Shown here in pieces: positions 54,448 to 63,184 of a stretch of 64,000 nucleotides of DNA (position 1 is the stretch's first letter; the number at the start of each line of letters is the position of its first letter). The notes under the pieces are model-generated. The model searched no databases, was not told the DNA's origin, and saw only the letters and a program-made list of their open reading frames with translations. Origin of the DNA: Candidatus Binatota bacterium. GTDB taxonomy: Bacteria; Desulfobacterota; Binatia; UBA1149. Both the position numbers and the translations under genes were made by a program. The stretch is taken from positions 1 to 64,000 of the forward strand of contig DUBO01000036.1 of NCBI GenBank assembly GCA_012960245.1, written 5' to 3'.

Positions 54448-55395
54448 ATGGCAAAAGCTACCAGGGTTGCTTTCGGAGAAGCGTTGGCGCGCTTGGGCGC
54501 GACACACGAAAACGTGGTCGTGGTCGATGGTGACCTTTCGTGTTCGACTAACACGAGGAAGTTCTCGGAACAGTTTCCCGACCGCTTCATCCAGCTGGGT
54601 ATCGCCGAGGGCAACATGGTCGGCGTGGCGGCCGGGCTGGCGATGGCCGGCAAAGTGCCTTTCGTTTCCAGTTTCGCGTGTTTTCTCGCTGGTCGCTTCG
54701 AGCAGATTCGTATGTCGGTGGGTTACAACAACGCCAACGTGCGGCTCGTGGGTACCCACGCGGGCGTGGGCCCCGGTGAAGACGGTTACAGCCAGATGGG
54801 GCTCGAGGACGTGGCCCTCATGCGTTCGCTGCCCAACATGGTCGTGCTGCAGCCAGCCGACGCGGTAGAAGCCGAGCGCGCGACCGAGTTCCTGGCCGAT
54901 TACGTGGGGCCCGCTTATCTGCGCCTCACCAGGCAGGCGCTACCCGATATCTTTGACGCGGATTACAGCTTCGAGTTTGGAAAAGGCATACGGCTGCGCG
55001 AGGGCAAGGACCTGGTGCTGGTTGCTTCCGGCGGCGTGGTCGCAAACTGCCTCGAAGCCGCGGAGCTGCTCGCTGCTGACGGCGTGGAAACGGGCGTAGT
55101 CAACATTCACACCATAAAGCCGCTGGACGAACAGCTCCTCAGAGAAGTCGCTTCGAACAGTAGCCGGGTATTGACGGTAGAAGATCACGGCGTGGTCGGC
55201 GGTCTCGGCAGCGCCGTAGTTGAGGCCCTGTCGGAGATGCCAGACGTAGTCGTACGCAGGCACGGAGTGCTGGGCTACGGTGAATCCGGTACTCAGGTTG
55301 ATCTCTACGCCCGCCACATGCTCGATGCGGCCGGCATCGCAGAGGCCGCACGACGTTTCCTGGCCCCCGAGATCGAAGCAGTGGCCACCGGCTGA
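54448..55395 (+). CDS. Transketolase, C-terminal subunit
   Basis: The 315-residue protein has the Pyr-binding domain with DGDLSCSTNTRKF, the IQLGIAEGNMVGVAAGLA region with the catalytic Glu, and the C-terminal domain with VLTVEDHGVVGGLGSAV. It pairs with the preceding subunit to make an active transketolase of the pentose phosphate pathway, and follows it by 1 base. The gene is convergent with trmB. Confidence 0.93.
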   Translation: MAKATRVAFGEALARLGATHENVVVVDGDLSCSTNTRKFSEQFPDRFIQLGIAEGNMVGVAAGLAMAGKVPFVSSFACFLAGRFEQIRMSVGYNNANVRLVGTHAGVGPGEDGYSQMGLEDVALMRSLPNMVVLQPADAVEAERATEFLADYVGPAYLRLTRQALPDIFDADYSFEFGKGIRLREGKDLVLVASGGVVANCLEAAELLAADGVETGVVNIHTIKPLDEQLLREVASNSSRVLTVEDHGVVGGLGSAVVEALSEMPDVVVRRHGVLGYGESGTQVDLYARHMLDAAGIAEAARRFLAPEIEAVATG

Positions 55396-55413
55396 TCGAG
55401 CTCGCGTCGCTTC

Positions 55414-56022
55414 TCAAGCAACGCCGCCACGAACAAAGACAGTCTCGTGCAGCTCGCGCCCCTGCCTGCGGTATTTTGTTTCGTAGGCCGAGCAGGTCGG
55501 CTCGGCGGATTTTTCAGCAGGACCTGCTGACCGGCGTCTACCGGGACGCTGCACCAAGCCCGCTTCCAGCAATCCATCCAGCGCGCTCTCGTACATCACT
55601 CGCACGTCGGTAACGAGCCTCAGCTCGCCGCCGGCGTTGAGGCTTCGTGCGACTCCGCGACAGAACTCGCCGGTGAATAAGCGGCGCTTGTGGTGGCGCT
55701 TCTTCCACCAGGGATCGGGGAAGTAAACATGGAAGGTGTCGATGCTTTCGGGCGCAAGTAGACAGGAAGTAACCCAACGTCCATCCAGCCCGTAGAGCAG
55801 CGCGTTGGGCGGCCGATCGGCTGTCGCTTCAAACGCTTTTACGAGGCCGACGCGAATCTCGAAGCCTGCGTACAGTGTTGAAGGGGTGCGGCGGGCGGCC
55901 TCCAATAGGAAGCCGCAGGAGCCAGCTCCGATCTCGAGCTCTACCCGCTCAACTGAGGGCGCTTGTTCGAGCCACCAGCTGCGTGGTAGGGGAGAGTCGG
56001 GGTCGAAAAGGGCGAAATTCAC
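55414..56022 (-). CDS. trmB: tRNA (guanine-N7-)-methyltransferase
   Basis: TrmB methylates G46 in tRNA. The 202-residue protein has the SAM motif VELEIGAGSCGFLL and the family motifs YFPDPWWKKRHHKRRL and TKYRRQGRELHE. Its size is normal. It lies 15 bases from the small membrane gene on the same strand. Confidence 0.93.
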   Translation of the reverse strand: MNFALFDPDSPLPRSWWLEQAPSVERVELEIGAGSCGFLLEAARRTPSTLYAGFEIRVGLVKAFEATADRPPNALLYGLDGRWVTSCLLAPESIDTFHVYFPDPWWKKRHHKRRLFTGEFCRGVARSLNAGGELRLVTDVRVMYESALDGLLEAGLVQRPGRRRSAGPAEKSAEPTCSAYETKYRRQGRELHETVFVRGGVA

Positions 56023-56037
56023 CGTCCGAGGTCAGTG

Positions 56038-56520
56038 CTACGCGGACGTCATGTGCAGGGCCACCCACAGCGTGTAAGCGGTTGCGATGATAGTCATCCA
56101 TAAGCCGACCGTGATTCTCATCAGAAGCTTGTCCAGTGCCGGGTCGGTGACTGGCAGGCCTCCCTGTTCGGCCCTGACCATGCGCAGGCCCATACCGATG
56201 GCGACCCAGGTAGCCAGCATGATGACCAGGAAGGCCATCGTCAGTTTCCAGGCCAGGGCAGCGCCGACAAGTTCGAAGTAGTCACTCCCGAGGTTCTGCT
56301 TGTAGGAGGTCACCTGGTAGGCGCCGGTGATCAACACGACCCCCAGGGAGCCGATCGACAGGGGGCCGTAGACCTTGAGCAACACCACGTAACGCGATCG
56401 CCGTCTCACCGCGTCGGCGGTTCCTGTTGCTGCCGAGGGCAGGAGCAAGGCCATGAAAACCGAGGTCCCCAGGAAGATGGATGAGGCCAGGAGATGAACA
56501 AACGGCAACAGATCGGGCAT
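56038..56520 (-). CDS. Four-helix membrane protein, CopD/DUF2269-like
   Basis: The 160-residue protein has four hydrophobic segments, with His in helix 1 (FVHLLASSIFLG) and a charged loop (MRMVRAEQGG-like) between helices 3 and 4. This topology recalls CopD or DUF2269-type proteins, which may bind heme or copper. I cannot assign a function. It lies 15 bases upstream of trmB on the same strand. Confidence 0.65.
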   Translation of the reverse strand: MPDLLPFVHLLASSIFLGTSVFMALLLPSAATGTADAVRRRSRYVVLLKVYGPLSIGSLGVVLITGAYQVTSYKQNLGSDYFELVGAALAWKLTMAFLVIMLATWVAIGMGLRMVRAEQGGLPVTDPALDKLLMRITVGLWMTIIATAYTLWVALHMTSA

Positions 56521-56600
56521 GGGCCGCGCTTGTAACGAGCGGTGCGTGTGATTGCAACAAACGTTGTTTTTTCGCCCTCCAGCCGCTACCTATAATTTAA

Positions 56601-57149
56601 GTGGCTAGGCCCCTCCAGACTGATGACAACAGGCTTCCTACCCTGGCCGGTACCCGGGGTGACGAGGCCGTGCTCGCTGAAACTGCAGTCCTGACGTCGC
56701 TTGACGCGGCCCTGGGCTGGGCGCGCAAATACTCGATATTTCCGTACCCCTTCGCTACCGCCTGCTGCGCCATGGAGTACATGTCACTGTCCATGGCTCC
56801 ATACGATATCGACCGCTTCGGAGCCCTGCTTCCCCGGTTTACACCGAGGCAGGCCGATCTGCTCATGGTCATCGGTACCGTTACTTGTCGCCAGGCACCG
56901 ATCCTGAAGCGGGTGTATGAGCAGATGGCAGAGCCGCGCTGGGTAATGGCCTTCGGCGCCTGCGCGTCGACCGGCGGCTTCTATGACAATTACACTACCG
57001 TCCCTGGTATCGATCGCGTAATACCGGTGGACGTGTACGTCCCCGGCTGTCCCCCCAGGCCCGAGGGTGTTCTCGATGGCCTGATGGCGCTGCAGCGAAA
57101 GATCCAGGGACAGAAACAGCGCAGCGCGTTTTCGGGCGCGGTCAGCTGA
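56601..57149 (+). CDS. nuoB: NADH-quinone oxidoreductase subunit B
   Basis: NuoB holds cluster N2 next to the quinone site. The 182-residue protein has the conserved ACCAMEYM segment (two Cys), VIGTVTCRQAP, and the VPGCPPRPEGVLDGL motif. The GTG at 56601 is preferred. nuoF starts 18 bases later, so nuoC, nuoD and nuoE are absent from between them. Confidence 0.95.
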   Translation: MARPLQTDDNRLPTLAGTRGDEAVLAETAVLTSLDAALGWARKYSIFPYPFATACCAMEYMSLSMAPYDIDRFGALLPRFTPRQADLLMVIGTVTCRQAPILKRVYEQMAEPRWVMAFGACASTGGFYDNYTTVPGIDRVIPVDVYVPGCPPRPEGVLDGLMALQRKIQGQKQRSAFSGAVS

Positions 57150-57167
57150 AGCCCCCAGGCTATCCCT

Positions 57168-58442
57168 ATGACAGAGAGCGCGAACCCCGAACGAGTGCTG
57201 CTTCACTACCTGGACCAGGGAAGTGACCTCTGCGAGATAGAGAATTACGTGGCCGACGGAGGCTACGCTACTGCCAGGCGAGTCCTGGGCGAGATGAGCC
57301 CTGTCGAGGTAATCGATACCGTCAAGGAATCGGGATTGCGGGGCAGGGGCGGCGCTGGTTTTCCGACCGGGATGAAGTGGGGCTTCGTGGCCCGGGACAC
57401 GGGCAAGCCGGTGTATCTTCTGTGCAACGCCGACGAGAGCGAGCCCGGCACTTTCAAAGATCGCCAGCTTATTGAAAACGACCCCCACCAGCTCATAGAG
57501 GGGATGATCCTGTCGGCCTACGCGATCGGAAGCGAGAGCGCGTTTATTTATATCCGCGGAGAGTTCCGCAAGGGCTACGATATACTCTGTCGCGCGGTGG
57601 AAGCAGCCCGGGCCCGGGGTTTTCTCGGCGAGAAAATATTCGCTACCGGTCACACGTTGGACATTGTCGTGCACCTGGGCGCCGGAGCCTATATCTGCGG
57701 CGAAGAGACCGGTCTCATCGAGTCTCTGGAAGGCAAGCGAGCGCATCCGAGAATCAAACCGCCTTTTCCGGCCGTGCAGGGGTTGTTCGGCTGCCCGACA
57801 ATCGTCAACAACGTCGAGACCCTTGCCTGCGTACGTCACGTAATGGAAAAGGGACCCGCTTGGTTCAAGGGTATCGGTCCCGGGAAGAGTCCCGGCCCCA
57901 AGTTGTTCTGCGTCAGTGGGCACGTCAACAATCCCGGAGTCTTCGAGCTTCCCATGGGCACCTCGTTGCGCGAACTCATCGAAGTTCACGCAGGTGGTGT
58001 GGCCAATGGCCGCGCCCTCAAGGCCGTTATCCCCGGTGGGTCTTCCGTGCCGATCCTGCGGGCCGACGAAATCGACCTCGCCATGGATTTTGACTCGGTG
58101 GCTGCGGCCGGGTCGATGCTGGGTTCGGCCGGTGTGATCGTGATGGACGAAGATACCGACATGGTGGCCACGTTGAGGACTATAGCCCACTTTTATCACC
58201 ACGAGTCGTGTGGACAGTGTACGCCCTGCAGGGAGGGGACAGGCTGGCTTGAGACCATCCTGTTGCGTCTTGAGTCGGGGGAGGGCACCGAGGCCGATAT
58301 CGACACTCTCTACTCGGTTGCGGGCGGGATGCTTGGCACGACCATCTGCGTCCTTTCAGACGCAGCGGCCATGCCGGTGCGCAGCTTCCTGGATAAGTTT
58401 CGAGATGATTTTCTGGGCAGCCTGGCGCCAGAGGAAGGCTGA
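57168..58442 (+). CDS. nuoF: NADH-quinone oxidoreductase subunit F
   Basis: NuoF binds NADH, FMN and cluster N3. The 424-residue protein has GLRGRGGAGFPTGMKWGFV, the NADH-binding GAGAYICGEETGLIESLEG motif, and the cluster motif SCGQCTPCREGTGWL. Its length is typical. nuoE, which normally precedes nuoF, is not in the window. nuoG follows after 9 bases. Confidence 0.97.
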   Translation: MTESANPERVLLHYLDQGSDLCEIENYVADGGYATARRVLGEMSPVEVIDTVKESGLRGRGGAGFPTGMKWGFVARDTGKPVYLLCNADESEPGTFKDRQLIENDPHQLIEGMILSAYAIGSESAFIYIRGEFRKGYDILCRAVEAARARGFLGEKIFATGHTLDIVVHLGAGAYICGEETGLIESLEGKRAHPRIKPPFPAVQGLFGCPTIVNNVETLACVRHVMEKGPAWFKGIGPGKSPGPKLFCVSGHVNNPGVFELPMGTSLRELIEVHAGGVANGRALKAVIPGGSSVPILRADEIDLAMDFDSVAAAGSMLGSAGVIVMDEDTDMVATLRTIAHFYHHESCGQCTPCREGTGWLETILLRLESGEGTEADIDTLYSVAGGMLGTTICVLSDAAAMPVRSFLDKFRDDFLGSLAPEEG

Positions 58443-58451
58443 GGTAACAAG

Positions 58452-59948
58452 GTGCCCCGGGTAACATTCAACGGAATCGACGTCGAGGTCGAAGCGGGCA
58501 GCAACCTCATCGACGCCGCCGAGGCGGCCGGTCACGAGATCCCGCACTACTGTTATCACCCCGGCCTGCCCGTGGCAGGTAACTGCAGGATGTGCCTCGT
58601 CGAGATCAAGGCCCTGTCCGACAAGCAGGACAAGCCGCTGCCCAAGCTGCAGATAGCATGTAACACCGTGGTGCAGGACGGGATGATAGCCGAGTCTAAC
58701 AATGACCGCGTCGCCGAAGCCGGGCGCTCGGTGTTGGAGTTTTTGCTCATCAACCACCCGATCGATTGCCCGATCTGCGACCAGGCCGGCGAATGTAAGC
58801 TGCAGGAATATTACATGGAGTACGGCGGCTACGAGAGTCGCGTCAATCTCGATGAGAAAGTCCTCAAGGCGAAGGCTACCCCCATCGGTCCGGACGTCAT
58901 GCTTGACCAGGAACGGTGCATCCTCTGCACCCGTTGCGTGCGTTTTCTTGATGAAGTGACCGGTACCCACGAGCTCACGATCAACGAACGCGGCGATCAC
59001 AGCGTCCTCAGCCTCACCGAGGGGGCGGTGCTGGATAATCCCTACGCGACCAACGTTGTCGATATCTGCCCGGTGGGTGCACTCACGAGCCGGGAGTTCA
59101 GGTTCCAGTCGAGGGTCTGGTACCTGTCGAGCGACGATTCCATATGCCCTGGTTGCGCAACCGGTTGCAGTATCGAGGTTCACAGCCGCGGCAGCGAAAT
59201 CTTCAGGGTGAAACCGCGTAATAATCCAGAGGTCAACGGTTATTGGATGTGCGATCACGGCCGCCGGGTGCCCTCGTTGCTGCAGGGGGGGGAACGACTT
59301 TCTGCCCACCTCAAACGCGAGCAGGGTCGCTTCTTGACGCGGCCGGTGAGGACCGCGGTGCAGTACGCGGCCAGCCTTATGAAAAGCGCGGGGCCCGTAG
59401 CTGTCATTGTCTCACCGGAACTCAGCCAGGAAGAAGCCGAGTTGCTCAAGCAGGTCGCCGGCCTGTTGGGGAGCGAGGGCTGCCTGGTCTTTCGTTGTGA
59501 GAAACCAGCCTTCGATGACGATGAGTTGCTTATAAGCTCAGACCGCTTTCCTAACCAGCAAGGCTTGCAGGTCCTCGGGATGCGTCCTGCAGACGGGCCA
59601 CCGATTGATTGTGCGGCTGCTATCGTCGCCGGATGTGACCCAGCCGCAGCGGGCCCGCAGTGGACCGACTGGCTCGAGGGCCTCGACGGGCTACTGGTGC
59701 TCGATAGCCATAAGACAGTGACCGCCGCCTACGCCGACTGCTTGCTGGCCACCGCTACCCATTTTGAGAGCGGCGGGACCTTCATCAACAAGGACGGCCT
59801 GCGACAGTCCTTCGAGGCGGCCATATCACCTCCAGGTGACGCAGTTGAGGGTCGCGTGGTGCTGGGGTGGCTAGTGGAGGAGTTGGGCTCGGCAGCTGGC
59901 ATTTCTGCCCCGCCCCCGGCCCTCGAATCCAAACTGGCCGGCGTTTGA
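58452..59948 (+). CDS. nuoG: NADH-quinone oxidoreductase subunit G, short form
   Basis: The 498-residue protein has the N-terminal [2Fe-2S] set C34, C45, C48, C70, the His/Cys region with HPIDCPICDQAGEC, and the CILCTRCVRF and VDICPVGAL clusters. A CPGCATGC motif (about 234) starts the molybdopterin-like domain. The protein ends in that domain, whereas NuoG proteins generally have 650-900 residues. It is a real short form or a truncated gene; there is no frameshift visible at its end. The GTG at 58452 starts 9 bases after nuoF. Confidence 0.91.
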   Translation: MPRVTFNGIDVEVEAGSNLIDAAEAAGHEIPHYCYHPGLPVAGNCRMCLVEIKALSDKQDKPLPKLQIACNTVVQDGMIAESNNDRVAEAGRSVLEFLLINHPIDCPICDQAGECKLQEYYMEYGGYESRVNLDEKVLKAKATPIGPDVMLDQERCILCTRCVRFLDEVTGTHELTINERGDHSVLSLTEGAVLDNPYATNVVDICPVGALTSREFRFQSRVWYLSSDDSICPGCATGCSIEVHSRGSEIFRVKPRNNPEVNGYWMCDHGRRVPSLLQGGERLSAHLKREQGRFLTRPVRTAVQYAASLMKSAGPVAVIVSPELSQEEAELLKQVAGLLGSEGCLVFRCEKPAFDDDELLISSDRFPNQQGLQVLGMRPADGPPIDCAAAIVAGCDPAAAGPQWTDWLEGLDGLLVLDSHKTVTAAYADCLLATATHFESGGTFINKDGLRQSFEAAISPPGDAVEGRVVLGWLVEELGSAAGISAPPPALESKLAGV

Positions 59949-59992
59949 GAGCCATCAGGCGCGCAAAAAGAAAGCTGGCTTGAACGAGGTCC

Positions 59993-60027
59993 TTGTCAAT
60001 TCAGGGCAGGGCGTGTATCTTTTACAC
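59993..60027 (+). promoter_or_regulatory. Candidate ilvB promoter with an overlapping inverted repeat
   Basis: TTGTCA (59993-59998) and TATCTT (60016-60021) are 17 bases apart. The -10 lies inside an inverted repeat GTGTA-N5-TACAC (60013-60027), a possible operator. The ilvB ATG lies about 105 bases downstream. There is no leader peptide or T-box that I can recognise in that stretch. Confidence 0.4.
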
Positions 60028-60129
60028 TTGGCGCGAGCGGGAACTCCCCCGAATGCGCCATTAGACCGGGCCGAGGTAACCAATCCTGCGGGTCCAACGG
60101 GAGGCCGGCTACACCAGCCGGAGAGAGAT

Positions 60130-61923
60130 ATGACAGAATCAGCAGCAGCCGAAAAGGCGCGCCTGGGCCGCAATGCGGACTCCGACGACGCGTCTGCCCC
60201 AGCACTCATCGAGGAATTAAGCGGTCGTCAATTGACCGGCGCGCAGATTATCCTCGAATGCCTTATCGCCGAGGGCGTGGACACCGTTTTTGGCTATCCC
60301 GGGGGCACCATACTGCCCACCTACGACAGCCTCTATGATTCAGCTCTCAACCACATTCTGGTCCGGCATGAACAGGGCGCCGTCCACATGGCCGAAGGTT
60401 ACGCCCGGCTGTCGGGCAAGCCTGGCGTCGTAGTTGTCACCTCGGGGCCGGGTGCCACCAACACGGTTACCGGTATAGCCGATGCCAACATGGACTCTAT
60501 ACCGCTGGTCGTGCTTTGCGGACAGGTTCCCACGTCGATGATCGGCAACGACGCTTTCCAGGAAGCCGACATCGTTGGAATTACGCGTCCCTGTACCAAG
60601 CACAACATCCTGGTGCAGGACGTCCGCGATCTCCCTCGGGTCATACACGAAGCGTTTTTTATAGCGGGTACCGGGCGGCCGGGACCTGTTCTGATCGACC
60701 TGCCCAAGGATGTCCAGCAGGCGATCTGCGAGTACCGACCTGTCAAAGAGCTCGGCATTCGCGGCTACCGGCCAACCGTAAAGGGAAACCGGCGGCAGGT
60801 TTCACGTGCACTGGACATACTTGAGAAGGCCGAACGCCCCTTGCTCTACGTCGGTGGGGGGGTCCAGTGGGGCGACGCGTCCGACGAATTGCGCCTGTTT
60901 GCAGAAAAACTGCAGGCGCCGGTCACCACGACGCTGATGGGCCTGGGTACTTTTCCGGCTTCCGACCCCCTGGCCATCGGCATGCTGGGTATGCACGGTG
61001 GGTACTGGGTCAACATGGCGGTGCAGAACTGCGATGCATTGTTCTGTATAGCAGCGCGTTTTGATGACAGGGTTACTGGCGACACGGAGCGTTTTGCCTG
61101 CGAGGCGCGTGGGCGCATTATCCACGCGGATATCGACCCTTCTTCTATTTCGAAGAACGTCCGCTGCGATGTTCCCATCGTGGGCGACGTAGGCAACATC
61201 CTGTCGATGTTCAATGAACAGGCTGCCGACCATCCGGGTCTTAACGGATCCAAGCGTATAGCCGCCTGGAGAGATCAGATAGCCGACTGGAAGGCGGAGC
61301 GCCCGCTGGGGTACGAGAAGACGCGGGATGGACGCATACTACCGCTGGCGGTGTTCGACGAGCTACATGATCTTACCAAAGGCAACGCGATTATTTCGAC
61401 CGACGTAGGGCAACACCAGATGTGGACTGCCCAGTTGTACGGATTTGATAAACCGAGGTCGCTGTTGACCTCGGGCGGCCTCGGTACGATGGGCATAGGA
61501 CTGCCCGCAGCCATAGGCGCAGCCTTCGTTGAAAAAGATCGTCCGGTAGTCGTAATCAGCGGCGACGGCAGCATACAGATGAACATACAGGAACTTTCTA
61601 CCGCGGTGCAGTACAAGGTGCCCGTCAAGATAATAGTGCTCAACAACGGCCACCTGGGCATGGTCAGGCAGTGGCAGGACATGTTCTACGAGAAACGTTT
61701 CTCGCAGGTTTATTTCGAGGCGTTGCCTAATTTTCCGGCCCTGGCGGAGGCCTACGGGGCCAAGGGAATGCATGTCGAAAAAATCGAGGAGCTGAGGCCC
61801 GCCCTGCAGGAAATGCTAGACCACGACGGCCCGGTATTGCTCAACGTGACCATCCCCAGCGAGGAGGGAGTCTTTCCCATGGTTCCCGCCGGCATGGCCG
61901 TGGACGAGATGCTTTTCGCCTGA
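60130..61923 (+). CDS. ilvB: Acetolactate synthase large subunit
   Basis: IlvB makes acetolactate or acetohydroxybutyrate for branched-chain amino acid synthesis using TPP and FAD. The 597-residue protein has the RHEQGAVHMAEGYAR Glu motif, GFGYPGG-type start, and the TPP motif SGDGSIQMN. The ATG at 60130 has a GGAGAGAG site. The ~35-residue N-terminal extension before the catalytic core (at TGAQIILECL) is unusual but modest. ilvH, the regulatory subunit, does not follow; the next gene is on the other strand. Confidence 0.96.
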   Translation: MTESAAAEKARLGRNADSDDASAPALIEELSGRQLTGAQIILECLIAEGVDTVFGYPGGTILPTYDSLYDSALNHILVRHEQGAVHMAEGYARLSGKPGVVVVTSGPGATNTVTGIADANMDSIPLVVLCGQVPTSMIGNDAFQEADIVGITRPCTKHNILVQDVRDLPRVIHEAFFIAGTGRPGPVLIDLPKDVQQAICEYRPVKELGIRGYRPTVKGNRRQVSRALDILEKAERPLLYVGGGVQWGDASDELRLFAEKLQAPVTTTLMGLGTFPASDPLAIGMLGMHGGYWVNMAVQNCDALFCIAARFDDRVTGDTERFACEARGRIIHADIDPSSISKNVRCDVPIVGDVGNILSMFNEQAADHPGLNGSKRIAAWRDQIADWKAERPLGYEKTRDGRILPLAVFDELHDLTKGNAIISTDVGQHQMWTAQLYGFDKPRSLLTSGGLGTMGIGLPAAIGAAFVEKDRPVVVISGDGSIQMNIQELSTAVQYKVPVKIIVLNNGHLGMVRQWQDMFYEKRFSQVYFEALPNFPALAEAYGAKGMHVEKIEELRPALQEMLDHDGPVLLNVTIPSEEGVFPMVPAGMAVDEMLFA

Positions 61924-61955
61924 CAGGTTAAGCTCGGTAATTCCGCGGGTTGGAC

Positions 61956-62777
61956 TTACAGCGGTATGCCGGTTCTGAACAGCAGCCAGTGACTGGCGAT
62001 TTCTCCCACTGCGGCGCTCAGGGCCGCGATGTAGAACAAACCGGTCGCCGCCATGGTGTGGGGGATCGCCAGGGTCTTTTCTATAAGAATAAAAAGGCCC
62101 CCGGTCAGTACCCAGCAGAATACTCTCGCGAACACTAGCCAGGGATAAGTGGCGAGTACCTGGACGGCACCGTTCGCACCGTTGCCGTCCAGCAGGCTGA
62201 CAACTGCGGTGCTGAGGCAGGCCGTAACGACGGCTGCCAGCAGGCAACCTTTGCACCATTTCAGAATCTGCTTGAAAGGCGCCAGGTCCATTCCCGTGTC
62301 AATCAAGTACCAGTGCCCCAACAGCATGCCGCTCAGGGTCGCACCCACGATGAGGCTTCCCGAAAACAAGGCGGCGGAAAAAACCAGTCCGGTCAACGGC
62401 CCACCGTTCTGCGAGGCAAAGACCCAGGCGCTTGAAGATACAGCCAGCACGCTGGACAGCAGCAGCAGCGGGAAAACCCTTGCACGAATAAGCGCCAAAT
62501 CCGTGAAAAGTGTAATGAAATAGGCAATGAAAACAGCACAGAAGAAGCACCAGGCGGCCACTTCGAGCAACGAAGGGATGCTATGACCGGGGTAGTTGAG
62601 AAGCAGGTACAGCTGCCCGGCTGCCATGCACATGGCGCAGCCAGCAAAGACTGCGGTTGTCGATTTGTAGTAGCCGCGTTCGAGTAAAGCGAAGTTGGGA
62701 ACGGCCAGGGCGATCGCACCACCGACTGCCAGCTTGCCGAATATCAAGATGTAGCTGTGAGCAAAAAGTGTTTCCAT
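61956..62777 (-). CDS. Polytopic membrane protein of unknown function
   Basis: The 273-residue protein has about seven or eight hydrophobic helices and no charge-rich domain. A small conserved-looking motif, MLLGHWYLIDTGMDL, contains a His and an Asp inside the membrane region. I do not recognise the family. It is convergent with ilvB and divergent from dnaA. The ATG at 62777 gives a first helix at once. Confidence 0.72.
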   Translation of the reverse strand: METLFAHSYILIFGKLAVGGAIALAVPNFALLERGYYKSTTAVFAGCAMCMAAGQLYLLLNYPGHSIPSLLEVAAWCFFCAVFIAYFITLFTDLALIRARVFPLLLLSSVLAVSSSAWVFASQNGGPLTGLVFSAALFSGSLIVGATLSGMLLGHWYLIDTGMDLAPFKQILKWCKGCLLAAVVTACLSTAVVSLLDGNGANGAVQVLATYPWLVFARVFCWVLTGGLFILIEKTLAIPHTMAATGLFYIAALSAAVGEIASHWLLFRTGIPL

Positions 62778-63184
62778 TCTCTCAATTTTCTTAAACTCTG
62801 TTCGTAGTCCGGCGCGATGCTAGGCGGGTATCACTCGGCATGCAACACGAGGTAGCCCGTCGCCGGGGGTGAGAGAAATTGAGTCACGAAAAACATCAAC
62901 AATAACACCGGGAAAGGCGACACCATCGGACCGCGTTCAGCCGCTGCCCGTTCGGGTATTAATAAAACGCAATGATTTCGCTGCTTGGTCTCCAGCTTGT
63001 TGCAAACTGCATGGCTGCAACGTAAACGATGCTCGTCGCGTGTTACCGCCCGCGTCGTTTTTTGGCCGGAAAATATCGCGAGCATGACTTGGATTATAGA
63101 AAAGGAATCAACGTCGATTTTCGTTGCAGAGGATTGGGTCACCAGCTTAGCGCCGGCGATTGACACCGGCCGGGGTCGCGGTTG
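62778..63184. other. Intergenic region upstream of dnaA
   Basis: This 407-base stretch separates the divergent membrane gene from dnaA. I found no good match to the DnaA box consensus (TTATNCACA), and no rnpA or rpmH on the left side. It contains an inverted repeat GTTGCA-N11-TGCAAC (62999-63021) and a near-palindrome (63162-63177, GACaCCGG/CCGGgGTC) about 8 bases before the dnaA ATG. An AT-rich ATTATAGA patch lies at 63093-63100. It may include regulatory sites, but none is certain. Confidence 0.5.
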
